A stretch of 64,000 nucleotides of DNA from Marinobacter bryozoorum (GTDB lineage Bacteria > Pseudomonadota > Gammaproteobacteria > Pseudomonadales > Oleiphilaceae): contig NZ_JAKZAH010000013.1 of NCBI RefSeq assembly GCF_023156245.1, positions 1 to 64,000 of the forward strand. The letters run 5' to 3'. Positions 53,604-62,715 of this stretch are shown here, one piece after another. The position numbers and the translations under genes are program-made. The notes under the pieces were generated by a model, which made no database searches, had not been told where the DNA came from, and saw nothing but the letters and a program-made list of their open reading frames with translations. Each line of letters begins with the position of its first letter. The first letter of the stretch is position 1.

Positions 53604-54357
53604 CGTGGTCACTCCCCAGGTACGCTTCAATAACTACCGGATTGTTCTTCACTTCTTCCGGCGTGCCTTCGGCAATTTTCTCGCCATGGTCCAGAACCAT
53701 GATCTTGTCGGCAATACCCATGATCATGTCCATCTTGTGCTCGATAAGACACACGGTCAGGCCATTTTTTACCATCTTTTTCATCAGCTCAGCCAGGCCC
53801 TCGGTTTCCTCCGGGTTAACCCCGGCGGCCGGCTCGTCCAGCAGGACGATCTTCGGATCCGTGGCCAGTGCCAGGGCAAAGGCGACACGCTTGCGCTCTT
53901 CCTGGGTACAGTCCGCGATGTAGCGGTTCTCGGCATGGGTCAGGCCAACAAAGTCGAGCGCTTCGCGGGCCTTCTCGCGAGCCGCTTTCTCTTCCCGCTG
54001 CAGGCGCTTGGAGTTGATCAGTACATCCCACAGACCTGACTGGGTACGCAACCGGTAACCTACGATCAGGTTATCCAGAACTGTAGCGGTTTCAAACAGA
54101 TTGGTGGTCTGGAAGGTACGCCCGACACCCAATTTGGCGACATGATCACACCGCATCCGGGTGACATCGGTGCCATCCAGCAGAATGCGGCCGGATGTGG
54201 GCTGATGCATCCCGGAAATCAGGTTGAAGAAAGTACTCTTACCAGCACCATTGGGGCCGATAATCGCATTGATCTGGTTGGCGCCAAAGTCCACGGACAC
54301 ATCGTTGACCGCAGCCAGGCCGCCGAACATCTTGGTGAGGTGTTCTACTTTAAGCAT
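53590..54357 (-). CDS. livG: LIV-type ABC transporter ATPase (LivG-like)
   Basis: Walker [17 protein letters not shown] lies near residue 36 and [13 protein letters not shown] near residue 173. The signature stretch is [17 protein letters not shown], where the usual LSxGxQ is altered to CTQEE, an uncommon variant. Length is 255 residues. It overlaps the livM-like gene by eight bases. Confidence 0.92.
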   Translation of the reverse strand: MLKVEHLTKMFGGLAAVNDVSVDFGANQINAIIGPNGAGKSTFFNLISGMHQPTSGRILLDGTDVTRMRCDHVAKLGVGRTFQTTNLFETATVLDNLIVGYRLRTQSGLWDVLINSKRLQREEKAAREKAREALDFVGLTHAENRYIADCTQEERKRVAFALALATDPKIVLLDEPAAGVNPEETEGLAELMKKMVKNGLTVCLIEHKMDMIMGIADKIMVLDHGEKIAEGTPEEVKNNPVVIEAYLGSDHDAAA

Positions 54358-55387
54358 TGTTGCTGGCCTCCTGACTGCTGGTCTTCACTTTACTTTCCGT
54401 CTGCACTTTCTTGGGACCCAGACCCAGAGCCTGTGCCTTGCGATGCATCCAGGTCAGGAAGGAACCACACACGCCCAGCGGGAAGAAGATCACCAGCACC
54501 ACCAGCAGCGGCCCGAAGATGATCATCCGGTACTCCTCGAGGAACTGCAGGGACTGGGTGATCCAGACAATGCCAACAGTACCCACCAGCGGTCCGAACA
54601 GTGTGCCAATACCACCGACCAGCATGTACATGATCATGTTGAAGGTGTGCAGCACGTTGCCGTCTTCCGGCCCCACGAAGCGGATCATCCCCGCATAGAG
54701 CGCACCCGCCAGGCCGGCATAGGTGGTGGAGATCACAAACGCCACAATCTTGGTTTTCATCAGGTTGATGCCCAGAGACTCCGCAAGTTCGTCGCCGTTG
54801 CGAATGGCAACGAAGGTTCGACCCACCAGGGACTTCTGGATACGGCTGGTAAACCAGATGATGAATACCAGGAAGAACAGGACCAGGTAATACAGCGGCA
54901 TGGTTTCACGGAAGTTCACCAGCCCGAAACCATCAGGGGCAGCAATGTTACGAACACCCAGGGCACCGTGGGTCAGCTCCTCCCACTTGTCCAGCAGCAG
55001 GTAGATGATAAAGCCCACACACAGGGTGAAGATGGCAAAGTAATGCTCCTTCAGCCGCAGCGATACGGCGCCAACCAGCAGACCGAGCACTGCGGTCAAC
55101 AGCAGCGCCGCGACGAAGGCGGGCCAGAAATTCCAGCCTGCGTCCGAGGTCAGCAGTGCCACCGTGTAGGCACCGATGGCGAAAAAGCCACCATGAGCCA
55201 GGTTAAGCTGGCCGCAGAAACCGGTAATGACGTTAAAACCGTATACCGCAATCGCCCATATGAAGGCGGTTGCCATCACATAGACCTGGTACTCGTTTGA
55301 GGCCAGGGCCGGAAAGACCAGGGCCAGGGCCAGCAGCACATATTTGCTGGCCGGGTGCATTAACAGGGCTCCAAGCTTAAACATCAT
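54350..55387 (-). CDS. livM: LIV-type ABC transporter permease (LivM-like)
   Basis: This 345-residue polytopic permease has about eight to ten hydrophobic segments and the family loop [21 protein letters not shown] near residues 193-213, followed by [18 protein letters not shown]. The start lies two bases after the livH-like stop. The C-terminus is basic and Ser/Lys-rich. Confidence 0.92.
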   Translation of the reverse strand: MMFKLGALLMHPASKYVLLALALVFPALASNEYQVYVMATAFIWAIAVYGFNVITGFCGQLNLAHGGFFAIGAYTVALLTSDAGWNFWPAFVAALLLTAVLGLLVGAVSLRLKEHYFAIFTLCVGFIIYLLLDKWEELTHGALGVRNIAAPDGFGLVNFRETMPLYYLVLFFLVFIIWFTSRIQKSLVGRTFVAIRNGDELAESLGINLMKTKIVAFVISTTYAGLAGALYAGMIRFVGPEDGNVLHTFNMIMYMLVGGIGTLFGPLVGTVGIVWITQSLQFLEEYRMIIFGPLLVVLVIFFPLGVCGSFLTWMHRKAQALGLGPKKVQTESKVKTSSQEASNNA

Positions 55388-55389
55388 GA

Positions 55390-56253
55390 TCAGTGCGCCC
55401 CCTTAGCAAACAGACCTTGTGGACGGATGGACAGGATAACCACCAGCAAAGCGAAGGCGATTACGTCCTTGTAGGCGTCGGAAATGTAGTAGCCACCGAA
55501 GGCTTCGGCGAAGCCAATGATCATGCCACCGACAATGGCGCCAGGGATGCTGCCCATACCGCCAAGGATGATGATAACGAAGGCTTTCATGATGACCAGG
55601 TGGCCCATGGCGGGGTATACCAGGTTCATCGGCGCATACAGGGTAGCGGCCACGGCGGCGAGGATGCCGGAAATGGCAAAGGTCATCATGGCCACGCGGT
55701 TGGCATCGATGCCCACCAGGAATGCACCCTCACGGTTCTGGGCCATGGCAATGATGGTGGCACCCACCATGGTCTTGCGCAGGAACAGGTTGAGGGCAAC
55801 CACCAGCACCACGGTGGAGGCAATGATCAGGATGCCCTGCTCCCGCAGGAAGACACCGTCCAGGTTAACCACACCGCCGAAAGGCGTCGACATGCGGCGG
55901 AAATCGGAACCCCAGAACATGTGCACCACGGCCTCCAGGAACAGGAGTATACCGATAGCGGCAATCTTGTCGTGTATTGGAGGCGAGTTTCTCAGGGGAT
56001 GGAATACCAGGCGCTCACAGATGATGCCAAGTACAGCAATCACGACGGCCGACCCGGCCATGGCAACCCAGTAGTGGACGCCCATGTCCACCATAAAGAA
56101 GTACGACATGAAGGCGCCTACCATGTAGAGCGCACCATGTGCGAAGTTCGGGATATGGAGTATCCCGTAAACAAGGGTCAGACCGAGCGCTACGAGACCG
56201 TAGATGCTGCCCAGGGTCAACCCGTTGAAAACCTGTTGGAGAAATGTAGTCAA
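55390..56253 (-). CDS. livH: LIV-type ABC transporter permease (LivH-like)
   Basis: This 287-residue permease has the family N-terminus FLQQVFNGLTLGSIYGLVAL and the loop LRKTMVGATIIAMAQNREGA near residues 160-180. The start is a TTG at 56253 with GGGAGGGG seven bases upstream. It is the first gene of the transporter group livH-M-G-F-binding protein. Confidence 0.92.
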   Translation of the reverse strand: MTTFLQQVFNGLTLGSIYGLVALGLTLVYGILHIPNFAHGALYMVGAFMSYFFMVDMGVHYWVAMAGSAVVIAVLGIICERLVFHPLRNSPPIHDKIAAIGILLFLEAVVHMFWGSDFRRMSTPFGGVVNLDGVFLREQGILIIASTVVLVVALNLFLRKTMVGATIIAMAQNREGAFLVGIDANRVAMMTFAISGILAAVAATLYAPMNLVYPAMGHLVIMKAFVIIILGGMGSIPGAIVGGMIIGFAEAFGGYYISDAYKDVIAFALLVVILSIRPQGLFAKGAH

Positions 56254-56591
56254 ACCGGCCCCTCCCGTGGCGACGTTGTTTTTGTAGAGTTGCCGTTACT
56301 GCAACACTTTCATTGATTTTATTGGGTTTACGTTTCTGGATTTTTTTGCTTTTCTTTACAATTCAGACGTATTGGCAAAAAGCCTCACGCCGATGCACAA
56401 GAGTACACTGCGAGCATGCACTGTCAATAGACAGAATGTGATTTCGCTATGCGAACCTTATTGTTAATTTCAATGACGAAAATGGAATTCTGGCAGGTCC
56501 TTCAATGGCCGTCATAATAGGCCGGGAGGCAGGGGCAGGTCAGGCACCCCACTGGCCAGGATGGCCAGTGGGGTAGTCAGTCAGGGCAGGA
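56254..56591. other. 338-base interval upstream of livH, including a 12-bp hairpin
   Basis: ACCCCACTGGCC (56546-56557) and GGCCAGTGGGGT (56563-56574) form a perfect 12-bp stem around AGGAT, 18 bases past the acyl-CoA ligase stop on the minus strand. There is no T-run, so it may be a Rho-assisted terminator or a 3'-end stabiliser. The remaining part, about 56280-56480, is AT-rich and probably contains the livH promoter, but I could not place clear -35 and -10 boxes. Confidence 0.5.
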
Positions 56592-58250
56592 TTACTTCTT
56601 CCATTCCTCTTCTTGCAAAGCACGCCACATCAGTTTGCCCGTGGGGGATTTCGGCAGTTCACTGACGAACTGCACCTCAGAGGGCACCTTATAGGCCGCC
56701 ATCTGTTCCCGGCACCAGGCGACGATGTCTTCCTCGGTGGTAGACCCTTCGCCCTCGGGAGTCAGTACCACAACCGCCTTGACGGTTTCGCCCCGCTTTT
56801 CGTGGGGAGCGGAGATGATGCAAACCTCGTGGATGGAGGGGTGCTGGTACATCATGCTCTCCACCTCTGACGGCCAGACCTTGAAGCCGGAGGCGTTGAT
56901 CATCCGCTTGACCCGGTCAACCATGAAGAAGTAACCGTCTTCATCGTAATAGGCCAGGTCACCGGTACGGAAGAACTTCTTGCCGTCGATTTCCACAAAC
57001 GCGGCGTCGGTCTCAGCCGGGCGGTTCCAGTAACCCACGGTCACCTGGTAGCCGTTGGAAACGATCTCGCCCACTTCACCAGGGCCCTTCTCTTCCAGGG
57101 TATCGACATCGATGATACGGGAATCCACATCAAACACCGGGATACCCAGGCACTGGGCCTTGGGCGCATTGGGCGGGTTGATGTGGGTGGCCGCCATGGT
57201 TTCGGACAGGCCGTACCCTTCAATGTATTCCAGCCCGGTCAGGTCCTTGAGCTTCTTTGCCACCGCCTGGGGCATGGCTGCACCGCCCCCGCCAATGGTC
57301 ACCAGGGAGCTGATGTCGTACTTGCCCAGGTCAGGATTCGACAGGAAGTCCACCGCCATGGTGACGATGTTGGTCCAGCCGGTGACCTTGTAGCGTTCAA
57401 TCAGTGTGCCAGCAACATCCCGGTCCCAGCGGGTCATGATGACCATGGTAGAGCCGGAGTAGATAGGGCTGTTCATGGAGCCGGTCATACCGGTCACATG
57501 GAAGAACGGCAGGGTGCACAGCTGGACGGAGTCCGACGTGGTGATGTTCCAGAATGACCGCTGTACCGCCGTCGCCATGGGACCACGGTGCACATGCATA
57601 CAACCCTTGGGCTGCCCGGTGGTACCGGAGCTGTAGGGAATCACGGCCAGGTCATCCGGACCTGCGGTGTGCTCGCCTGGCTTGTCGCCGGCGTTCAGGG
57701 CATCTTCCCAGGAGATCAGGCCGGGGGCGGTCAGTTCACGGGGCTCGGCCGCCACTTCCGCCGGCATTTTCAGGTCGGTCGGCTGACGCACATAGCTGCT
57801 GTAGGCCGCCACGACCACACGCTCCAGGTAGGTATTTCCTACCAGCGGGGCGATAAACTCCGCCAGCTCCATCCCGGCCAGGCAGATGGTTGCCTGGGTA
57901 TCCGAGACATAGTGCTCCAGCTCAGCGGCCCGGTTCATGGGGTTCACCGGGATTACCGCAGCGTCGGCCCGCAGGATGGCGTAGTAGCCAATCACATACT
58001 GGGGAGAGTTCTGCATGTACAGGAGCACCCGGTCGCCTTTCTTGACGCCGTTCTGCTGCAGCCATCCCGCCAGTGCTTCCACTTCGTCCAGGAGCTCACG
58101 ATAGGTGATCTTTGTATCGTAGTAGACGATGGCGGTGTGGTCCGGGTACCGCAGAGCCGAGATTTCCAGGTTGGTAAACAGGCTGGTCTGCGGCAGGGTC
58201 ATGGTCTTGGGCAGCTCTCTCGGCCAGACCTTGTGGTGTCGTGTAAACAT
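56592..58250 (-). CDS. AMP-forming long/medium-chain fatty acyl-CoA ligase
   Basis: The enzyme activates a carboxylic acid with ATP and CoA. The P-loop-like motif IPYSSGTTGQPKGCMHVH lies near residue 207, the A5 region GYGLSETMAATHINPP near residue 340, the A7 Asp in FFRTGDLAYYDEDGYFF near residue 430 and the catalytic Lys in SPTGKLMWR near residue 540. Length is 552 residues. The chain specificity is unknown. The gene follows surE by 109 bases on the same strand. GGAG lies eight bases before the ATG. Confidence 0.9.
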   Translation of the reverse strand: MFTRHHKVWPRELPKTMTLPQTSLFTNLEISALRYPDHTAIVYYDTKITYRELLDEVEALAGWLQQNGVKKGDRVLLYMQNSPQYVIGYYAILRADAAVIPVNPMNRAAELEHYVSDTQATICLAGMELAEFIAPLVGNTYLERVVVAAYSSYVRQPTDLKMPAEVAAEPRELTAPGLISWEDALNAGDKPGEHTAGPDDLAVIPYSSGTTGQPKGCMHVHRGPMATAVQRSFWNITTSDSVQLCTLPFFHVTGMTGSMNSPIYSGSTMVIMTRWDRDVAGTLIERYKVTGWTNIVTMAVDFLSNPDLGKYDISSLVTIGGGGAAMPQAVAKKLKDLTGLEYIEGYGLSETMAATHINPPNAPKAQCLGIPVFDVDSRIIDVDTLEEKGPGEVGEIVSNGYQVTVGYWNRPAETDAAFVEIDGKKFFRTGDLAYYDEDGYFFMVDRVKRMINASGFKVWPSEVESMMYQHPSIHEVCIISAPHEKRGETVKAVVVLTPEGEGSTTEEDIVAWCREQMAAYKVPSEVQFVSELPKSPTGKLMWRALQEEEWKK

Positions 58251-58359
58251 TCAGTTGTCTCCGGTTATCTAGCTTGCAGACGGCAGCCGCCCCGGGCCGA
58301 ACCAGCGATTGCCGGGCCATGCCCGGATAGTAACGCCGATTCCGCCCGGAGCGGCTCTG

Positions 58360-59151
58360 TCAGGTCTTTCGTAGTGCGATGGATGCCCCGTCGCCAGGCA
58401 TCCTGTGCTCACCCCGTAAGGGCGAGGCCGCCACACCACGGCGGCGCAGAACGGCCACATCGGAATCATCCGCTACCTGGTGTTCTGTGTTCCGGTCAAA
58501 ACCCAGCCACCAGTAGGACAAGCCACGGCTGTCCTGCCCCGGCAGCAGTTGCGGCCTGGCAATGGAACCGGCGGACTGGGAAGCGTATTCCATGGTGGTG
58601 ATGTCACTGGCCGCACACGCCGGGAAATTCACGTTCCAGCAGCACTTGTCATCCTTGGCAGAGGGCCAGAGTGCCCGGATGGCCGCCTCACCCAGTTCGG
58701 CCACCGGCGTCCAGTCAATCTGCTCCCGGTTTACAAAGGACTGACTCAATGCGATGGCGGGTATACCCAGGTGTTCGGCACTGAGTACGGCGCCCACGGT
58801 GCCGGAGTATTGCACGGAATCGCCAATGTTGGCACCGGCGTTGATGCCGGAGAGCACCAGATCCGGTGGCGTTTCACCAAACCATTCAGCCAGGGCGTAG
58901 AGCACACAGTCTGCCGGCGTACCGGAGACCGCGAAGTGCCGCTCCCCGTGCTGGTAAACTCTCAGCGGATCATGCAGGGAGATACTCTGCCCTGCGCCAC
59001 TGCGGTCATGCTCCGGGGCAACGATCCAGACTTCCTCCGCCAAGCGGTTGGCAATATCCACCAGGATCTTCAGGCCAGGGGCTGCCACGCCGTCGTCATT
59101 GGTAATGAGTATACGGCGAACCATGGGGTCCGCCGCTGCCTGGTCGCTCAT
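58360..59151 (-). CDS. surE: 5'/3'-nucleotidase SurE-like phosphatase
   Basis: SurE is a metal-dependent phosphatase acting on nucleoside monophosphates and other phospho-substrates. The metal site ILITNDDGVAAPGL is near residue 14, SGAGQSISL near residue 50, and the Asn site VLSGINAGANIGDSVQYSGT near residue 98. Length is 263 residues. It is not in the usual pcm-surE-rpoS neighbourhood. Instead it overlaps the APH-type kinase gene by four bases inside an acyl-CoA operon, so a specialised substrate is likely. Confidence 0.9.
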   Translation of the reverse strand: MSDQAAADPMVRRILITNDDGVAAPGLKILVDIANRLAEEVWIVAPEHDRSGAGQSISLHDPLRVYQHGERHFAVSGTPADCVLYALAEWFGETPPDLVLSGINAGANIGDSVQYSGTVGAVLSAEHLGIPAIALSQSFVNREQIDWTPVAELGEAAIRALWPSAKDDKCCWNVNFPACAASDITTMEYASQSAGSIARPQLLPGQDSRGLSYWWLGFDRNTEHQVADDSDVAVLRRRGVAASPLRGEHRMPGDGASIALRKT

Positions 59152-60221
59152 AAGCCTGCGCCCTTGCTGCCCTTCTGGGCAACGGCCCAGCCAGCGTCGG
59201 CCAGGATATGGGCACGCTTACCCACTTCCAGCGCATCGGCATTACTGGCATTGCCTGCCAGGGCGCGAGCGTAGACGCCCTGGACGATGGCTGCCAGCCG
59301 GAACAGGGAGAACGATACGAAGACGTGCCAGTCGTCGATGCCATCACGGCCGGTCGCCTTGCAGTAACGCTCAATGGTTTCCTGCTCGTCGGGAATACCC
59401 AGTTCAACCAGGTCCTCACCCACCACGCCACGCATACCTTCAAAGCTGGAGCTCAGGTGGTAGTGCAGGCAGTAGTACGCCAGGTCCGCCAGCGGATGGC
59501 CAAGGGTGGACAGCTCCCAGTCGAGGATAGCGATGACTTCAGACTTGTCCGGATGCAGCATCAGGTTGCCCAGGCGGTAGTCACCATGGGCAATCGCGCA
59601 TTCATCGTTCGCCGGCAGGTTCTCCGGCAGCCATTTCATCAGCTTGTCCATGGACGGCATGTCGTCGGTCTTCGACGCCTCATACTGCTTGGACCAGCGC
59701 GCAACCTGACGGGCCACGTAGCCTTCCGGACGGCCAAAGTCACCCAGGCCAACCTTGTTGACATCGACCGAGTGCATCTTCGCCATCGTGTCTATGGCAG
59801 CGTAGTGAACCGGTCGGCGCTCAGCCTTGTCAAGCTCCGGCAAGGCGGGATGGCTGAGCACCCGGCCTTCCATAAAGTCCATGACATAGAACGGCGTGCC
59901 GATCAGATCGCTGTCTTCACACAGCACCCGGGCTTTGGGCACAGGTACATCGGTATTGTCAGACAGGGCCCGGATCACCTTGTATTCCCGCTCCACCATA
60001 TGCGCAGAGGGGAGGGTTTTCCCGGGCGGTTTCTTGCGCAACACATAGCGCTTGCCGCCAGAGGTCAGCAGGAAGGTGGGGTTGGACTGCCCACCCTGGA
60101 ACTGCTTGACCTCGAGGTCGCCACCGAATTCGGGAATCTCCTTCTGCAGCCACTTCAGCAGGGCTGCTTCGTCAAACCGGTGGGCGTCGAGGACGTCCAC
60201 CAGGTTGGGTCCAGTACTCAT
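59148..60221 (-). CDS. APH-fold phosphotransferase (ACAD10/11 kinase-domain type)
   Basis: This aminoglycoside-phosphotransferase/choline-kinase fold has FQGGQSNPTFLL near residue 37, the Lys in RYVLRKKPPGKTLPSAHMVE near residue 60, the catalytic loop AIAHGDYRLGNLMLH near residue 203 and the Mg-binding ILDWELSTLGHPLADL near residue 224. Proteins of this type are the stand-alone form of the kinase domain in human ACAD10/11, and LvaA of the Pseudomonas levulinate pathway belongs to the same family. It is predicted to phosphorylate a hydroxyacyl-CoA. The start at 60221 has GAGG upstream (357 residues). The frame extends to 60260. Confidence 0.87.
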   Translation of the reverse strand: MSTGPNLVDVLDAHRFDEAALLKWLQKEIPEFGGDLEVKQFQGGQSNPTFLLTSGGKRYVLRKKPPGKTLPSAHMVEREYKVIRALSDNTDVPVPKARVLCEDSDLIGTPFYVMDFMEGRVLSHPALPELDKAERRPVHYAAIDTMAKMHSVDVNKVGLGDFGRPEGYVARQVARWSKQYEASKTDDMPSMDKLMKWLPENLPANDECAIAHGDYRLGNLMLHPDKSEVIAILDWELSTLGHPLADLAYYCLHYHLSSSFEGMRGVVGEDLVELGIPDEQETIERYCKATGRDGIDDWHVFVSFSLFRLAAIVQGVYARALAGNASNADALEVGKRAHILADAGWAVAQKGSKGAGL

Positions 60222-60228
60222 AAGAACC

Positions 60229-60996
60229 TCAGCAAATGGTTTCGCCGCCATCCGCCACAATCACCTGACCGGTGATATAGGCGCTGGCCTTGGTGGACAG
60301 GAACACCGCCAGCCCGGCGATATCGACCGGATCGCCGATACGGCGCAGGGGTGTCTTTTCCTCGGCACGTTTGACGCGCACCGGGTCTTCCCACAGGGCC
60401 TTGGCAAAATCGGTCTTGATCAGTCCCGGCGCAATGCTGTTGATGCGGATGCCCTTCGGACCCCACTCCACGGCCAGGTTACGGGCCAGGGCAGCTTCCG
60501 CGGCCTTGGAAACCCCGTAGGTACCAATGGTGGTATTGCCACGGATACCGGCGATGGAGGACAGCAGAACCACCGCCCCCTCACCACGTTCGGCCATGCC
60601 CGGCAGCACCATGTTGGTGAGCCAGAAGGTGCCCTTGACGTTGGTGTCCATGATCTTGTCCCAGGCCTCGTCGGTCATTTCCGACGTGGGGCCATAGACC
60701 GGGTTGGTGGCGGCATTGCACACCAGCACGTCGATCTTGCCCCAGGCTTCCAGGGTCTTGTCCACCAGGTTCTGCAGGTCATCCTTCTTGCCCACGTGGC
60801 AGGGGATGGCGATGGCCTCAAAGCCCTGGGACTTGAGCTCACCGGCCACCTGCTCACAGGCATCGGCCTTGCGGCTGGAGATCACCACCTTCGCACCGAG
60901 CCGGGCCATCTCTTCTGCGATGGACCGGCCGATACCCTTGGTGGACCCTGTGATCAGGGCCACCTTGCCGGTCATATCAAACAACGGGTTTGTCAT
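60229..60996 (-). CDS. Short-chain dehydrogenase/reductase
   Basis: This is a classical SDR of 255 residues: cofactor motif TGSTKGIG near residue 17, NAATNP near residue 94, catalytic Ser in VVLLSSIAGIRG near residue 146 and YGVSKAAEAAL near residue 162. The C-terminal YITGQVIVADGGETI resembles 3-oxoacyl reductases. It sits between the kinase (7 bases) and the acyl-CoA dehydrogenase (13 bases), so a hydroxyacyl or oxoacyl-CoA substrate is likely. Confidence 0.88.
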   Translation of the reverse strand: MTNPLFDMTGKVALITGSTKGIGRSIAEEMARLGAKVVISSRKADACEQVAGELKSQGFEAIAIPCHVGKKDDLQNLVDKTLEAWGKIDVLVCNAATNPVYGPTSEMTDEAWDKIMDTNVKGTFWLTNMVLPGMAERGEGAVVLLSSIAGIRGNTTIGTYGVSKAAEAALARNLAVEWGPKGIRINSIAPGLIKTDFAKALWEDPVRVKRAEEKTPLRRIGDPVDIAGLAVFLSTKASAYITGQVIVADGGETIC

Positions 60997-61009
60997 GACA
61001 GCTCCGGGA

Positions 61010-62224
61010 TTAATGGGTGCGCGGGTAGTTCTTCAGTTCCATCTTGGCGATGGAATCCAGGTGCACCTCGTCCGGGCCGTCAGCCAGGCGCAGGGTGCGG
61101 ACGCTGGCCCAGGCTGCGGCCAGGAAGGTGTCCTGGCTGACGCCGGCACCGCCGTGAACCTGGATGGCACGGTCCAGAACCTTCAGGGCCATGTTCGGCG
61201 CAATCACCTTGATCATGGCGATCTCCTGGCGGGCGACCTTGTTACCCACGGTATCCATCATGTGAGCGGCCTTCAGGGTCATCAGACGGGCCTGCTCGAT
61301 TTCCAGGCGTGAGCGGGCGATGTCCTTGCGGATGGAGTCGAATTCCACCAACGGACGACCAAAGGCTTCACGGGCGTTGGCGCGTTCACACATCAGTTCC
61401 AGGGCGCGCTCGGCAACACCGATAGTACGCATGCAGTGGTGGATACGGCCTGGCCCAAGGCGACCCTGGGCAATTTCAAAGCCGCGACCTTCACCCAGCA
61501 GGATGTTGGAAACCGGCACCCGTACGTTATTGTAGTGAACCTCGGCGTGGCCGTGGGGCGCGTGGTCATAGCCGAACACGTGCAGGGCACGGACAATTTC
61601 CACGCCCGGCGCATCCAGCGGAACCAGGATCATGGACTGCTGCTTGTGCTTCTCAGCGGTCGGGTCAGTCTTGCCCATGACAATGGCAATCTTGGTGGTG
61701 GTGGTCATGGCACCGGAGGACCACCACTTCTTGCCGTTGATGACGTACTCGTCGCCTTCACGGCGGATCTCAGTACCAATGTTGGTAGCGTCGGAGGAGG
61801 CTACGTTCGGCTCGGTCATGGAGAAGCAGGAACGGATCTCGCCTTCCAGCAGCGGCTTCAGCCACTTCTCTTTCTGCTCTTCATTACCATAGCGCTCGAT
61901 GGTTTCCATGTTGCCGGTGTCCGGCGCGGAGCAGTTGAACACTTCCGGCGCCATGTGAGAGCGACCCATGACTTCGCACAGGTGGGCATACTCCAGGTTG
62001 GTCAGGCCCGCGCCACGCTCACTTTCCGGCAGGAACAGGTTCCACAGGCCGGCGCTCTTGGCCTTGGCCTTCAGCTCCTCCATGATCGGAGTCGGAGCCC
62101 AGCGATTCTCGGCCTGCTCTACCTGCTCGTGATGCTTGTGCTCGTTCGGATAGACATAGGCGTCCATGAACTCGTTAAGTTCATTTAGCAGCTTCTTTGC
62201 TCTGTCAGACGGTTCATACAACAT
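61010..62224 (-). CDS. Acyl-CoA dehydrogenase of the ACAD10/11 type
   Basis: This FAD enzyme is recognisable by [16 protein letters not shown] near residue 132, [11 protein letters not shown] near residue 166, [14 protein letters not shown] near residue 288 and [13 protein letters not shown] near residue 355. The motif [11 protein letters not shown] near residues 378-388 is the one seen in ACAD10/11 proteins. There Asp382 stands where ordinary acyl-CoA dehydrogenases have the catalytic Glu of a YEGT motif. Related enzymes (human ACAD11, LvaC) act on 4-phosphoacyl-CoA. Length is 404 residues, with GAGAGG before the start. Confidence 0.92.
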   Translation of the reverse strand: MLYEPSDRAKKLLNELNEFMDAYVYPNEHKHHEQVEQAENRWAPTPIMEELKAKAKSAGLWNLFLPESERGAGLTNLEYAHLCEVMGRSHMAPEVFNCSAPDTGNMETIERYGNEEQKEKWLKPLLEGEIRSCFSMTEPNVASSDATNIGTEIRREGDEYVINGKKWWSSGAMTTTTKIAIVMGKTDPTAEKHKQQSMILVPLDAPGVEIVRALHVFGYDHAPHGHAEVHYNNVRVPVSNILLGEGRGFEIAQGRLGPGRIHHCMRTIGVAERALELMCERANAREAFGRPLVEFDSIRKDIARSRLEIEQARLMTLKAAHMMDTVGNKVARQEIAMIKVIAPNMALKVLDRAIQVHGGAGVSQDTFLAAAWASVRTLRLADGPDEVHLDSIAKMELKNYPRTH

Positions 62225-62268
62225 TGTTGTGCCTCTCTATTATTTATTTGATCTAGGAGGGGGTGCGT

Positions 62269-62715
62269 TCAGATGGGAACGCCCTCAGGTTTCTCACTAC
62301 CGGACCGGATTCGGAACGTACCCTCGGCAATGGCAAGCAGGTTGCCCTTGTCGTCGCGAACTTCACCGGTGCTGTTAAAAATTCGGGTACCGCCGGCGCG
62401 TTTGATGCCAGTGACGGTAATAGTGCCAGCGGAACACTGGCCGGTAAACGTGGTTGTCAGGGTCAGGGTAATGGCCTTGCGCATGCGACCCGGATAGGGG
62501 CAGTAGGTGCCGGCCTCTGCCAGCACGATATCCAGCAGGGAGGTGAGCACACCGCCGTGGATAACCCCGCCCAGGTTCAGGTGCTCCGGTTTCAGGTCCA
62601 GGGCGATCACCGCCTTGTCTTCCTCCCAGGAAACCTGCCGGTACCCCAGCATGTTGTGAAAGCCGGGCAGATCCTTGCCACCGGTGATGTGGAGGTTCTG
62701 TGTTGCTTCGCTCAT
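62269..62715 (-). CDS. PaaI-type hot-dog thioesterase
   Basis: This 148-residue hot-dog protein has the PaaI/4-HBT-II signature LNLGGVIHGGVLTSLLDIVLAEAG near residues 46-69. The conserved HGG and the downstream acidic residue in LLDI mark the catalytic region. It is predicted to hydrolyse acyl-CoA to release stalled or overflow intermediates. It overlaps the next SDR by one base and precedes the dehydrogenase by 44 bases. Confidence 0.88.
   Translation of the reverse strand: MSEATQNLHITGGKDLPGFHNMLGYRQVSWEEDKAVIALDLKPEHLNLGGVIHGGVLTSLLDIVLAEAGTYCPYPGRMRKAITLTLTTTFTGQCSAGTITVTGIKRAGGTRIFNSTGEVRDDKGNLLAIAEGTFRIRSGSEKPEGVPI

Noticed and set aside
54224-56316. Two plus-strand frames of over 300 codons opposite livM and livH
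   Set aside because: Their Gln/His-rich composition is the mirror of membrane-protein codons. The permease genes on the minus strand explain the open frames.
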